DNA from: Sphingobium sp. CR2-8
GTDB taxonomy: Bacteria > Pseudomonadota > Alphaproteobacteria > Sphingomonadales > Sphingomonadaceae
Direction of reading: 5' to 3'
Length of the DNA: 64,000 nucleotides
NCBI RefSeq assembly: GCF_035818615.1
Contig: NZ_JAYKZY010000002.1
Coordinates: 1,304,501 to 1,368,500, forward strand
The notes under the pieces were generated by a model that had not been told where the DNA came from, ran no database searches, and worked only from the letters and a program-made list of their open reading frames with translations. The translations under genes were made by a program, and so were the position numbers. Below are positions 1 to 8,199 of this stretch, piece by piece. How positions within the stretch are numbered: the stretch's first letter is position 1; every line of letters starts with the position of its first letter.

Positions 1-792
1 CCCTATCCCCGCGTGCGCGACCTGCGCGCGACCATGCGCGAAGGCGGCATTTCGGACGACGTGCCGATCGTGATGGCGGGCGGCGTCTGGGCGCTCAAGG
101 ACTGGAACGACTGGATCGACAATCCCGAACTGGGCGCGATCATGTTCCAGTTCGGCACCCGCCCGCTGCTGACGCAGGAAAGCCCAATTCCGCAGGCGTG
201 GAAGGACCGGTTGATGCAGCTGGAGCCGGGCGACGTGCTGCTGCACAAATTCTCGCCCACCGGCTTCTACAGTTCGGCGATCCGCAATCCTTTCCTGCGC
301 TCGCTCGAAGCCCGATCGGAACGCCAGATACCGTTCAGCACCGAACAGGCGGGCGACCATACCCACCAGCTGGACGTGGGCGTGAAGGGCAAGAATTTCT
401 GGGTGACGCTGGGCGACCTGACCCGCGCGCGCGAATGGTTCGGCGCGGGGTTCACCTCGGCGCTCAAGACGCCCGACAACACGCTGGTGTTCGTCGCGGA
501 AGACGAGAAGGCGGAAATCCGCAAGGACCAGACCGACTGCATGGGCTGCCTGTCGCAATGTTCCTTCTCCAGCTGGATGGATAGCGAAACCAATTCGACC
601 GGCCGTCTGGCGGACCCGCGCAGCTTCTGTATCCAGAAGTCGCTCCAGGAATTGGTCCATGGCGGCGACCTTGACAAGAATTTGCTGTTCGCTGGCCATG
701 CCGCCTATCGGTTTAAGCAGGATCCCTTCTATTCGAACGGGTTCGTGCCGACCGTAAAGCAGCTGGTCGACCGCATCCTGACCGGCGATTGA
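1..792 (+). CDS. Nitronate monooxygenase family protein (5' truncated by window edge)
   Basis: The reading frame is open from base 1, so the N-terminal part of the protein lies outside the window; the GTG at 13 is not a credible start. The visible 263 residues carry the back half of an FMN-binding TIM barrel: VPIVMAGGVWALKDW resembles the phosphate-binding Gly-rich loop, followed by GAIMFQFGTRPLLTQE. The C-terminal part contains a Cys-rich stretch (CMGCLSQCSF). This matches the 2-nitropropane dioxygenase/nitronate monooxygenase family, flavoproteins that oxidise alkyl nitronates. The true substrate cannot be read from the sequence, and many family members are FMN enzymes of unknown role. The next gene starts 2 bases after the stop, suggesting co-transcription. 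Confidence 0.8.
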   Translation, partial: PYPRVRDLRATMREGGISDDVPIVMAGGVWALKDWNDWIDNPELGAIMFQFGTRPLLTQESPIPQAWKDRLMQLEPGDVLLHKFSPTGFYSSAIRNPFLRSLEARSERQIPFSTEQAGDHTHQLDVGVKGKNFWVTLGDLTRAREWFGAGFTSALKTPDNTLVFVAEDEKAEIRKDQTDCMGCLSQCSFSSWMDSETNSTGRLADPRSFCIQKSLQELVHGGDLDKNLLFAGHAAYRFKQDPFYSNGFVPTVKQLVDRILTGD

Positions 793-794
793 GG

Positions 795-1007
795 GTGGCG
801 GATATCCAGGGGCTGGCGGTGCTGCATTATGACACGCCGCATTTCGACGTCATGCAACCAGGCCAGTTCGTGCTGTGCGCCGTGTCAGGCACGCGAATCG
901 ATCTGGAAGACCTCAAATATTGGAGCGCGGAGTTTCAGGAGGCCTATCGCGGGCCGCAGGAGGCCACGCACGCCTTCCTCCGCCACCGCGGAGAAATTGT
1001 CGAATAA
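795..1007 (+). CDS. DUF2093 domain-containing small protein
   Basis: A 70-residue protein with the DUF2093 core: a short N-terminal stretch, LHYDTPHFDVMQPGQFVLCAVSG, then LEDLKYWSAEFQEAY. DUF2093 is a small alphaproteobacterial family of unknown function, normally 60-75 residues. I chose the GTG at 795; an in-frame TTG at 789 overlaps the stop of the preceding gene and a GTG at 819 would remove the family's usual N-terminal lead. It probably forms an operon with the upstream nitronate monooxygenase. The single Cys in the CAVSG motif is typical of the family but no metal site is evident. Confidence 0.75.
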   Translation: MADIQGLAVLHYDTPHFDVMQPGQFVLCAVSGTRIDLEDLKYWSAEFQEAYRGPQEATHAFLRHRGEIVE

Positions 1008-1207
1008 ATTTGGCGAGTTAAGCTGCGCCCCGGTTCGGGCATTTGTCGATGGGCATATGCCGACCGGATTTCAATATGGTGGGAATATCGGTTCAACCCC
1101 TTGTTCAGGCGGCCAGTCGCAACTTTGCTATTCCAGTACGATTAAAACTGATGTAATCTTTCCCTTGAGGCGACGCAGAGCGCCTATTTGGTGGAAGGAT
1201 GTTTTTG

Positions 1208-1297
1208 ATGTCTCGTATCGACGTCTTCGGTGATCGTATTTGCATCGTGTCGAGCCTGCTGATCGTGGGCTGGTTCCTCTACAGCACGATCGTCTGA
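1208..1297 (+). CDS. Predicted 29-residue single-pass membrane peptide
   Basis: A very short ORF starting at ATG 1208 with a Shine-Dalgarno-like GGAAGG nine bases upstream. The product has a polar head (MSRIDVFGDR) followed by a continuous hydrophobic segment (ICIVSSLLIVGWFLYSTIV) that would span the membrane once. An alternative in-frame ATG at 1199 adds three residues. It stands alone between the DUF2093 gene and the VOC gene. No family is recognised; support comes only from the ribosome site and the clean transmembrane composition. Confidence 0.4.
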   Translation: MSRIDVFGDRICIVSSLLIVGWFLYSTIV

Positions 1298-1427
1298 TCC
1301 CGCCGCGACTAGGCGCGCGAATTGGAATGCTGATGCCACCTGTCGCAGGCGGTCGGCGCCAAGAGTATCTCCTCATGAAGGCTTGCGCTTTGCGGATCGT
1401 CTATCATGGCATCAATCAGGGAAAATG

Positions 1428-1808
1428 ATGTTCAGTCACGTCATGGTCGGCGTGAACGATATGGACGCGTCCAAAGCCTTTTACAACGCGCTGTTAGGCG
1501 CGCTTGGTGCGAAGCCCGGCTTCTACGATGACATGGGCCGCGCCATCTATATGCATGACGGATCACTATTCCTGGTGACCAAGCCGATCGATGGCAATCC
1601 GGCCTGTCATGCTAACGGCGGGACGATCGGTTTTTCCATGGCGTCTCCCGAACAGGCGGACGCCTGGCATGCAGCTGGTGTGGCGGCAGGTGGCAGCCAT
1701 TGCGAAGACCCGCCCGGCATAAGGGAAGGGGGCTTCGGCAAGCTTTATCTCGCCTATCTTCGCGATCCGGCCGGTAACAAATTATGCGGTCTGCATCGCA
1801 TCGCCTGA
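1428..1808 (+). CDS. VOC family protein (glyoxalase/bleomycin-resistance fold)
   Basis: A single-domain vicinal-oxygen-chelate protein of 126 residues. It begins FSHVMVGVNDMDASKAFYN, the typical beta-alpha start of a VOC module with the metal-ligand His, and ends with YLAYLRDPAGNKLCGLHR, the typical closing strand ('DPdGN'). Two adjacent ATG codons lie at 1425 and 1428; the second is better spaced (6 bases) from the AGGG motif. VOC proteins include lyases, dioxygenases and resistance proteins, and the substrate cannot be told here. Its neighbours give no pathway clue. Confidence 0.8.
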   Translation: MFSHVMVGVNDMDASKAFYNALLGALGAKPGFYDDMGRAIYMHDGSLFLVTKPIDGNPACHANGGTIGFSMASPEQADAWHAAGVAAGGSHCEDPPGIREGGFGKLYLAYLRDPAGNKLCGLHRIA

Positions 1809-2010
1809 TCCCATATCGGTCAAGCAGTGCTGGATCGCCCCCAAGCAAAGCTATTTGGACTTTGTGGCTCTCGGCGTTCAATAGGATGGCGAGCGTTTCG
1901 CTCCGCGGCTTTTGAAGGATGTCAGCTTGCTCCGCGTTACCAACGGCTAAAGCGCACGGTGCCGAAGCGACCACGCCAGGTTTCGTGTTCCCTTGTTCGA
2001 GGAGAAGACG

Positions 2011-2166
2011 ATGAACCGCAAGACCACTCGCCCCCACCCGCAGCGTCCCGTTCGCGGGGACAATCATGTCTATCTGCCCCACAGCAGCTGGGCGCGCGTC
2101 GATCGCAAATTGACCGCCGCAACCGTGATCGCACCCGATGATTTCTGGGCGCGGTTGGGGCTGTAA
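2011..2166 (+). CDS. Small basic hypothetical protein, 51 residues
   Basis: An ORF preceded by a strong purine-rich ribosome site (GAGGAGAAG, spacing 3-4 bases). The protein is basic, starts MNRKTTRPHPQRPVRG and ends in a more ordered segment, IAPDDFWARLGL. No domain is recognised. Coding status is supported by the ribosome site and by the hairpin that immediately follows the stop. It appears to be a single-gene unit between the VOC gene and the convergent aldehyde dehydrogenase. Confidence 0.55.
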   Translation: MNRKTTRPHPQRPVRGDNHVYLPHSSWARVDRKLTAATVIAPDDFWARLGL

Positions 2167-2169
2167 TTC

Positions 2170-2214
2170 GGCGATGCCGATCGTCATCGCGATAAGAAGG
2201 CGGTCGGCATCGCC
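2170..2214. terminator. Hairpin downstream of the 51-residue ORF
   Basis: Perfect 11-base inverted arms (GGCGATGCCGA at 2170-2180 and its complement at 2204-2214) separated by 23 bases. A second weaker hairpin with AAGCG/CGCTT arms follows, ending in CTTTAGTT. The position between converging genes suits a transcription stop, but there is no clean T-run directly after the first stem. Confidence 0.45.
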
Positions 2215-2304
2215 CAAGCGCTTCCGCTCGCGCTTTAGTTAAGCAGCACTCGCCAGGACAGCGATCCAGCGCGCTTGAACCGCTTTTACTCCACCCCTGC
2301 CACC

Positions 2305-3705
2305 CTAACGGCTTAAACCGTTAATTGGCACCGTCGCGACCTCGTTCGCCTCGAAACTGGCGATGGGGTAGGCGCAATAGTCGGCGGCATAATAGGCGCT
2401 GGGGCGGTGGTTGCCCGATGCGCCAAGCCCGCCGAAGGGCATGTTGCCCGCCGCGCCGGTGGTCGGGCGGTTGCGGTTGACCACGCCTGCACGGCTTTCC
2501 TCCACCATACGCTGCCAGAGCGCTTCGTCCCGTGCGATCAGCCCAGCGGACAGGCCGAAGCTGGTGGCGTTGGCGGTCGCGATCGCGGCGTCGAAATCCG
2601 GCACCCGGACGATCGTCAGCACCGGCGCGAAAATTTCCGCGTCGGGCGCATCGACACCGGTCAGGTCTAGCAGGGCGGGCGTGACGAAGGCGGCGCTGCG
2701 GTCCGGCAAACCATCGAACGGGCGGATCACCTTTGCGCCGCGCGCGATCAGGTCGCTGACGGCGCGGTGGGCGGCGGCGGCGGCCTGATCCGACACCAGC
2801 GGTCCCATGAAGGCGTCGCCCGGTTCGTTCCAGGCAGCGATCGGCAATTGCGCGGCGATCGCAGCGGTCGCCTCCACGATGGCGTTGCCGGTCGCGCCTT
2901 CCGGCACGATCAGGCGGCGGGCGCAGGAACAGCGCTGGCCCGTGGTGATGAAGGCGGAGTTGACGATGATCGACGCCGCTTGTTCGGGCGAATCCCAGGC
3001 GATGAGCGGATTGTTGCCGCCCAGCTCCAGCGCCATGACGACATGCGGCCGATCGACTAAAGCGCGACGCAGCGCTGCGCCTGCGCCCGCCGATCCGGTG
3101 AAGAGCAACCCGTCTATATCGCCCGCCACCAGTGCCTCTCCGGTCGCCCGCCCGCCCTGCACGACGGTCAGAAGGCCATCGGGCAGGCCAGCCGCCGCCC
3201 AGGCGTCCGCCATCGCCGCGCCGGTGGCAGGCGTGATCTCCGACGGCTTGAACAGGACGGCGTTGCCCGCGATCAGCGCAGGGACGATATGGCCGTTGGG
3301 CAGGTGCCCGGGAAAATTATAGGGACCAAGCACCGCCATCACGCCATGGCCGCGATGGCGCAGCACGGCGCGGCCGAAGGGCATGTCGGCGGCGCGTTCG
3401 CCGGTGCGGTCGGCATGGGCCTTGATCGACACGTCGACCTTGGCGATCATCGATCCGACTTCGGCGTCGCTTTCCCACAGCAGCTTGCCCGTTTCGCGCG
3501 ATATGAGCTGCGCCAGCGCCCCGCGCCGGTCGCCCAGCACTTGCGCGTAGCGTCGAGCGACCGCGATCCTGTCGTCCACAGGCAGGGCGCGCCAGCCGGG
3601 CAGGGCAGCGCGAGCGGTGGCGATAGCCCGATGGCAATCGTCTGCATCTGCAACCGGCCCTTCCCAGACCAGTTCGCGCGACGCCGGATCGAAGGACTGC
3701 AACAT
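2305..3705 (-). CDS. astD: AstD-type succinylglutamate-semialdehyde dehydrogenase family protein
   Basis: A 466-residue NAD(P)-dependent aldehyde dehydrogenase. AstD hallmarks are the LPNGHIVPALIAGNAVLFKP segment, the FTGSAGAGAALRR cofactor region, ELGGNNPLI with the general-base Glu, and GQRCSCARRLIVP containing the catalytic Cys. In the arginine succinyltransferase pathway AstD oxidises N-succinylglutamate 5-semialdehyde to N-succinylglutamate. ATG 3705 gives the conserved start MLQSFDPASRELVWEG; the open frame extends further but overlaps the upstream gene. It starts 5 bases after the DUF1338 gene, so the two are one transcription unit. astA, astB and astE are not in the window, so the substrate may differ from the classical one. 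Confidence 0.8.
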   Translation of the reverse strand: MLQSFDPASRELVWEGPVADADDCHRAIATARAALPGWRALPVDDRIAVARRYAQVLGDRRGALAQLISRETGKLLWESDAEVGSMIAKVDVSIKAHADRTGERAADMPFGRAVLRHRGHGVMAVLGPYNFPGHLPNGHIVPALIAGNAVLFKPSEITPATGAAMADAWAAAGLPDGLLTVVQGGRATGEALVAGDIDGLLFTGSAGAGAALRRALVDRPHVVMALELGGNNPLIAWDSPEQAASIIVNSAFITTGQRCSCARRLIVPEGATGNAIVEATAAIAAQLPIAAWNEPGDAFMGPLVSDQAAAAAHRAVSDLIARGAKVIRPFDGLPDRSAAFVTPALLDLTGVDAPDAEIFAPVLTIVRVPDFDAAIATANATSFGLSAGLIARDEALWQRMVEESRAGVVNRNRPTTGAAGNMPFGGLGASGNHRPSAYYAADYCAYPIASFEANEVATVPINGLSR

Positions 3706-3710
3706 CGCGC

Positions 3711-4739
3711 TCACCGGCCCGCGCTTTCTTGCGCGCTCGTCATGGCGAAGATGCCCGTGGCGTTGCCGGTGTCGAAGGCGAGGTCGAGCTTGCCCGTCTC
3801 CGGGTCGATATCGCGGCTGATGAATTCGTAGAAGGAACCGGGCACCCGCCGCCATTCCCCATCGGCGAAGGGGCGCTCCACGCTGTCGGCGCGGAAGGCG
3901 GTCTGGCGTACCCGACCGGTGCGGGAAATTTCCAGCTTCTCCTTCATCGGGTGGTCCTCGGCCTTCAGGCGATCGGCAAGGGCGGCGACATCGGCCACCC
4001 GGTCGGTCGCGTGGTTGAAGCCATTGCCTTCGGTCGCGATCCAGGCGGCTTCGTTGGACCGGGACAGAAGTAATTGATAATCGGCGAAACTTGGTGGCTC
4101 ATGCTGCCGGTCGAAGGCGGACAGGATCACCGGCAAAACAGCGATTGCGTCAACGAGTTGGACAGTATCAGCGGTGTTAAAATCGGCCAATACGGCCCTG
4201 GCCCGGTCGTCGAGCGGGTCGCGCGACGTGCCGAAGACACGCGCGGCGGCTTCGCCGAATGCGGCGTCGAACCGGTCGACATGCAGTTCGGACAGGAAGA
4301 ATTGCGGGATCGCTTCGGGGAAGTCGCGGTGGCGATAGGCGCGCCCGGTCATGCGCAGCCGGTCGAGCGGGTAGATCGCCGCCATTTCGTAGCCCAGGGG
4401 CAGGAAGATGCGCGTGAAGGCGTCTTCGCCGCCGGGCAGGGCGCCGGTCGGGCCGTCAGGAAAGCGGATGGAGCGCAGCGCGCCATGGTCGAAGACGACC
4501 TTTCCGCCGCGTGACAGCGTGTCGGCGACATAGGCCGCGCCGCTCGGCACGCGATGCAACAGGTCGTGGAACAGCGCCACGTTCATGGCCATGGCGAAGG
4601 CGGCGCGGGACACGGTGTCGCCATGCTGGGCCAGCAGGATGGGATCGATCTCCAGCATGTCCAGCGTCTGGCGCGCGGCTTGTTCGCCCAGCGCCGCGCC
4701 GACCAGTGTCTCTATGCTACCCATATTCTCATTCGACAT
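3711..4739 (-). CDS. DUF1338 family protein, 2-oxoadipate dioxygenase/decarboxylase (HglS-like)
   Basis: The 342-residue product has DUF1338 signatures: FDHGALRSIR (His85 and Arg89, matching the HxxxR pattern of HglS), GYEMAAIYPLDRLRMTGR, IPQFFLSELH and EGNGFNHATDRV with His243. HglS-type Fe(II) enzymes convert 2-oxoadipate to D-2-hydroxyglutarate in D-lysine catabolism. This is shorter than HglS of Pseudomonas, but similar lengths occur in the family. The start could also be Met6. It heads a two-gene operon with the AstD-like dehydrogenase and diverges from a LysR regulator 86 bases away. The family assignment is firm; the substrate is inferred. Confidence 0.75.
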   Translation of the reverse strand: MSNENMGSIETLVGAALGEQAARQTLDMLEIDPILLAQHGDTVSRAAFAMAMNVALFHDLLHRVPSGAAYVADTLSRGGKVVFDHGALRSIRFPDGPTGALPGGEDAFTRIFLPLGYEMAAIYPLDRLRMTGRAYRHRDFPEAIPQFFLSELHVDRFDAAFGEAAARVFGTSRDPLDDRARAVLADFNTADTVQLVDAIAVLPVILSAFDRQHEPPSFADYQLLLSRSNEAAWIATEGNGFNHATDRVADVAALADRLKAEDHPMKEKLEISRTGRVRQTAFRADSVERPFADGEWRRVPGSFYEFISRDIDPETGKLDLAFDTGNATGIFAMTSAQESAGR

Positions 4740-4825
4740 GATATGCTCCGGATGACAGCACTGTTATCGCACGGTAGGCAGCCAATTCAAAATGGCTTCC
4801 TGTCATCTGTTGATGCGAGGTTGGA

Positions 4826-5725
4826 ATGAATGATAGTCGCAAATGGTTGCCGCCCATGTCCGCGCTGACGGCGTTCGAAGCCGCGGTGCGCCACGGCGGC
4901 TTTTCCCGCGCCGGGGCCGAAATCGGCCTGACCCAGAGCGCGGTCAGTCGCCAGATCGCGCAACTGGAGGACTGGCTGCAAATGCCGCTGTTCGACCGGA
5001 TCGGGCGAAGGGTGCGCCTGAACGCGGCGGGGCGGGCCTATGCCGACGATCTGCTCCCTGCGCTCGATAGCATCCGCCGGGCCACGGCGAGAGCGTCGGC
5101 GCGGCCGTCGCGGACGGCGCTGCGGATCGCCACATTGCCCAGCTTCGGGATGCGCTGGCTCGCGCCGCGCCTGCCGCAGCTGACCGCGCGCCATCCCGAT
5201 CTGGTGATCGACTTCGCCGCCCGATCGCAGCCCTTCGATTTCGGGCATGAGGATTTCGATGCAGCTGTCCATTTCGGTGTCGCAGAGGACTGGCCGGGCG
5301 TCGCGATGGACTTTCTGTTCCGTGAAGAAGCGGTGCCGGTTTGTGCCCCCGCCTGGTTGGCGGCGCACCCGCTGCGCGATCCGGCCGACCTGCTGCGCGC
5401 GCCGCTGCTGAGCCAGGCATCGCGGCGGGACGCCTGGGCGCGTTGGCTCATGGCGGCGGGGGTGGACACGTCCGATCTGGCGCAAGGCGCGGCCTATGAG
5501 CATTTCCTGATGCTGGCGCAGGCCTGCGCCGCCGGGGTCGGCGTGGCGCTGATCCCCAGCTTCCTGATACAGCCGGAACTGGAGGCGGGGACGCTGGTCA
5601 TCCCCTTCGCCCGGCCGTTATCTACCGATCAGGCCTATTATCTGGTCTATCCGACCGGCGCTCTGGGCGCGGGGCCGTTGGCGCAATTCCGGGACTGGAT
5701 GGTGGATCAGGCGCGAAGCGCGTGA
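4826..5725 (+). CDS. LysR-family transcriptional regulator (GcvA-like)
   Basis: A 299-residue LysR protein. The N-terminal winged helix-turn-helix is clear: LTAFEAAVRHGGFSRAGAEI followed by LTQSAVSRQIAQLE and MPLFDRIGRRVRLNAAG. Residues from about 90 onward form the periplasmic-binding-like effector domain (LRIATLPSFGMRWLAPRLP, FDAAVHFG, PVCAPAWLA), resembling the GcvA subgroup. It is divergently transcribed from the DUF1338-astD operon, so the 86-base gap probably holds its operator and it likely controls that operon. The inducer is not known. Confidence 0.9.
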   Translation: MNDSRKWLPPMSALTAFEAAVRHGGFSRAGAEIGLTQSAVSRQIAQLEDWLQMPLFDRIGRRVRLNAAGRAYADDLLPALDSIRRATARASARPSRTALRIATLPSFGMRWLAPRLPQLTARHPDLVIDFAARSQPFDFGHEDFDAAVHFGVAEDWPGVAMDFLFREEAVPVCAPAWLAAHPLRDPADLLRAPLLSQASRRDAWARWLMAAGVDTSDLAQGAAYEHFLMLAQACAAGVGVALIPSFLIQPELEAGTLVIPFARPLSTDQAYYLVYPTGALGAGPLAQFRDWMVDQARSA

Positions 5726-5729
5726 TCCC

Positions 5730-6746
5730 CTACATCTTCTTGGGCATGCAGTCGGCGCCCGCCGCCTTGATCGCGCCGCACAGGCGCGCGGCGTCGCCGC
5801 TGCTGGCGATCGGACCGGCCTGAAGCCGGGTCACGGCGCCGGCCTTCACCAGATAGGGTTGATAGGCGGACAGACCGCTCACCTTGCGGCTGAGCTGACT
5901 CCACAGCGCGCGGGCGCGACCTTCCTCACCGAAAGCGCCGAGCTGGACGCGCCAGCCGCCCGATGCCGCCGGGGCAGGAGCGCTCGACGCGGGACGGGCC
6001 GGTGCCGGTACGGGCACGGTTTTCAGCTTGGCGACGGCCACCTGCGCCGGAGCCTTGGCAGGGGCAGGCGTCGGCTTGGGTGCTGCGGGTGTAACGGTGG
6101 ACGCAGGCACCGCAGCACTGCGGACCGCCGAGGGCGTGCTGCGCGATGGGGCAGACGGCGCGGCGGCCAGCGCCCGGCCGGCGTCACCCTTTTCCATGTT
6201 GGCGGCCAGCGCCAGACCCTGCTTGCGCTGATCTTCGGGAATATATTTGTCCATCTGCTCCAGGCTGGTCGCGGCCTGCGTCAGGCCGGACGCGGATGCG
6301 CGCGTCATCAGCGCATAGGCGCGCACCCAATCCTTGGGCGCGGTATCGCCGTTGAACAGGGCCGTGCCGACGATATATTGGGCGCGCGGTTCGCCCCGCA
6401 GCGATGCACGTTGCAGATAAGGCATGGCCGCCGCGCGGTCGCCCTGCTGGAACATCAACAGGCCCAGATTATCTTCTGCGCGCAAATGGCCCTGCACCGC
6501 TGCCTTGCGATACCAGTCGATCGCGACATTGACGTCGGGCTGAACGCCACGGCCCAGCTTATAGGCCTGGGCCAGGTTGAACTGCGCGTCGGGGTCGCCC
6601 GATTGCGCCAGCGGCCGCCATTCGGCGATCGCCTTGGCATAATCGCCCTGTTGCCAGGCATCTACGCCCGTCTTCACATCCGCCAGCGCAGGAAGCGCGA
6701 CGCCCAGCATCGCGGCCAGCGCCGCGGTTCCCCAGATATGCTTCAT
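5730..6746 (-). CDS. Exported Sel1/TPR-repeat protein with C-terminal SPOR domain
   Basis: 338 residues. An N-terminal signal peptide (MKHIWGTAALAAMLGVALPALA) is followed by Sel1-like repeats to about residue 170 (DPDAQFNLAQAYKLGRGVQP, AIDWYRKAAVQGH, AQYIVGTALFNGD). A long Pro/Ala-rich linker precedes the C-terminal SPOR domain beginning WRVQLGAFGEEGRARALW. SPOR domains bind denuded peptidoglycan glycans and target proteins to the division septum. The ATG at 6746 has GGAG nine bases upstream; an upstream GTG is too close. It is divergent from the parA gene, whose own cluster encodes a second SPOR protein. Confidence 0.85.
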   Translation of the reverse strand: MKHIWGTAALAAMLGVALPALADVKTGVDAWQQGDYAKAIAEWRPLAQSGDPDAQFNLAQAYKLGRGVQPDVNVAIDWYRKAAVQGHLRAEDNLGLLMFQQGDRAAAMPYLQRASLRGEPRAQYIVGTALFNGDTAPKDWVRAYALMTRASASGLTQAATSLEQMDKYIPEDQRKQGLALAANMEKGDAGRALAAAPSAPSRSTPSAVRSAAVPASTVTPAAPKPTPAPAKAPAQVAVAKLKTVPVPAPARPASSAPAPAASGGWRVQLGAFGEEGRARALWSQLSRKVSGLSAYQPYLVKAGAVTRLQAGPIASSGDAARLCGAIKAAGADCMPKKM

Positions 6747-6884
6747 GTGCACAGGCTCCAGTGCGAAAATCCTAATGGATAACAGCCATGGCCAGATAAG
6801 GTTAAAGTCCTGTTAGCGTAAGGCCGAAATATAGGGTGACGGAGCAATAGCATGGCCGGGTCGTCGGGCCGCTTTTGCCTGCGG

Positions 6885-6899
6885 TTAACCAAATTTTAG
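6885..6899. promoter_or_regulatory. Candidate CtrA-like box in the SPOR/parA divergent intergenic region
   Basis: The sequence TTAA-N7-TTAG differs by one base from the full CtrA consensus TTAA-N7-TTAA and includes TTAACC. It lies about 50 bases before the parA start and 140 bases from the divergent SPOR gene. CtrA is the alphaproteobacterial cell-cycle and polarity regulator. The match is imperfect and the assignment is inference. Confidence 0.3.
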
Positions 6900-6948
6900 C
6901 GCGACTTGTGGCAGTTCAACCCGGAACTGGATTTTCGGGGGGTGTGCG

Positions 6949-7671
6949 TTGCGGATTTTGGCGATGGCGTCGCAAAAGGGTGGATCTGGCAAGACGACCT
7001 TGTCGGGCCATCTGGCCGTGCAGGCGCAACGGGCCGGGGCTGGTCCGGTCGTCCTGATCGACATCGACCCGCAGGGGTCGCTTTCAGACTGGTGGAACGA
7101 GCGGGAGGCGGAGTTTCCCGCCTTCGCCCAGACCACCGTCGCGCGGTTGGCCGCCGACCTGGAGATATTGCGCCAGCAGGGGTTCAAGCTGGCCGTCATC
7201 GACACGCCGCCCGCGATCACCATGGCGATCCAGAGCGTCATTGCGGTCAGCGAACTGATCGTCGTGCCGACCCGGCCCAGCCCCCACGACCTGCGCGCCG
7301 TGGGTGCGACGGTCGACCTGTGTGAACGGGCGGGCAAGCCGCTGATCTTCGTCGTCAACGCCGCCACGCCCAAGGCGCGGATCACGTCCGAAGCCGCCGT
7401 CGCGCTGTCGCAGCATGGCACGGTCGCGCCGGTGACACTGCATCACCGCACCGATTTCGCCGCGTCGATGATCGATGGTCGCACCGTGATGGAGGTCGAT
7501 CCCAAGGGCCGCTCCGCCGCCGAAGTGGAGGCGCTCTGGTCCTACGTGTCGGATCGGCTTGAAAAGAATTTCCGCCGCACGGTCTTTTCCGTGCCCCAGG
7601 GCAGCAGCGTCGGCACGATCGCGGCCCGCCCGGTGAGCGGCGGCTTCGGTCGCCGCGTGATCGGCCAGTAA
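6949..7671 (+). CDS. Orphan ParA/MinD-family ATPase
   Basis: A 240-residue ParA-type ATPase. The deviant Walker A motif KGGSGKT occupies residues 10-16, with the signature Lys10. Then come VLIDIDPQGSLSDWW (Walker A') and LAVIDTPPA (Walker B). Start is TTG 6949, giving MRILAMASQKGG, with a G-rich stretch just upstream. Such ATPases position plasmids, chromosomes, chemoreceptors or division proteins. No parB or parS is near, so this is not the chromosomal segregation ParA. The next gene encodes a predicted ribbon-helix-helix protein 8 bases downstream, then a SPOR lipoprotein, suggesting a positioning or division role. Confidence 0.85.
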   Translation: MRILAMASQKGGSGKTTLSGHLAVQAQRAGAGPVVLIDIDPQGSLSDWWNEREAEFPAFAQTTVARLAADLEILRQQGFKLAVIDTPPAITMAIQSVIAVSELIVVPTRPSPHDLRAVGATVDLCERAGKPLIFVVNAATPKARITSEAAVALSQHGTVAPVTLHHRTDFAASMIDGRTVMEVDPKGRSAAEVEALWSYVSDRLEKNFRRTVFSVPQGSSVGTIAARPVSGGFGRRVIGQ

Positions 7672-7679
7672 GGGACAGT

Positions 7680-8195
7680 ATGATGGCCGAACCCAAACCG
7701 CTCGCTTCGCTGACCTCCGGCCTGCTCGCCCGCAAAGGCGCTGCCCAGCCCGCCATGCGCCGTCCGACGCTGGGCTTCACCCGCACGCCTTTGACGGCGT
7801 CGCCGGACGATCTGGGCTGGAACGACATGGGCTTCGATGTCGAACCCATCCATGAACCGACCGAGGAACTGGCCGCGCCGATCGGCCTGACGCCGATGGC
7901 GCCGGTCATTCCCGTGCCGCCCGTTATGGTGGAGCGCCAGTTGCTGGCGACGCGTCTGGCGCGCCAGCTTCTGTCGGCCGATGCGCCCGTGCGCGGGCGA
8001 AAGACCGCTTTCACGCTGCGGCTGGATACCGGACGGCATCTGAAACTGCGCCTGGCCTGCGCGATCACGGGGCGTTCGGCCCAACAGATCGTGACGCAGG
8101 CGCTGGACGATCTTCTCAACGACCTGCCGGAAATCGACCGGCTGACGGAGCAGCTGCCGCCTGCGGGCGATGGCGAGCGCATGAAGGGTGGGTAA
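7680..8195 (+). CDS. Hypothetical protein with C-terminal ribbon-helix-helix-like segment
   Basis: 171 residues. The first 100 look flexible and Pro-rich (LGFTRTPLTASPDD, MAPVIPVPPVMVERQL). The last 60 resemble a ribbon-helix-helix DNA-binding fold: a short strand (KTAFTLRLDTGRHLKL) and two helices (ACAITGRSAQQIVTQALDDLL). Small RHH proteins often act as the centromere-binding or regulatory partner of ParA ATPases, for example ParG. Tandem ATGs lie at 7680 and 7683. It is 8 bases after parA and 4 bases before the SPOR lipoprotein gene, so all three are likely one operon. The fold is inferred from pattern only. Confidence 0.6.
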   Translation: MMAEPKPLASLTSGLLARKGAAQPAMRRPTLGFTRTPLTASPDDLGWNDMGFDVEPIHEPTEELAAPIGLTPMAPVIPVPPVMVERQLLATRLARQLLSADAPVRGRKTAFTLRLDTGRHLKLRLACAITGRSAQQIVTQALDDLLNDLPEIDRLTEQLPPAGDGERMKGG

Positions 8196-8199
8196 AATC

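Noticed and set aside
3711..4739. N-succinylarginine dihydrolase (AstB) for the gene upstream of astD
   Set aside because: Operon logic suggested it, but the sequence has DUF1338 motifs (FDHGALR, GNGFNHATDRV) and none of AstB.
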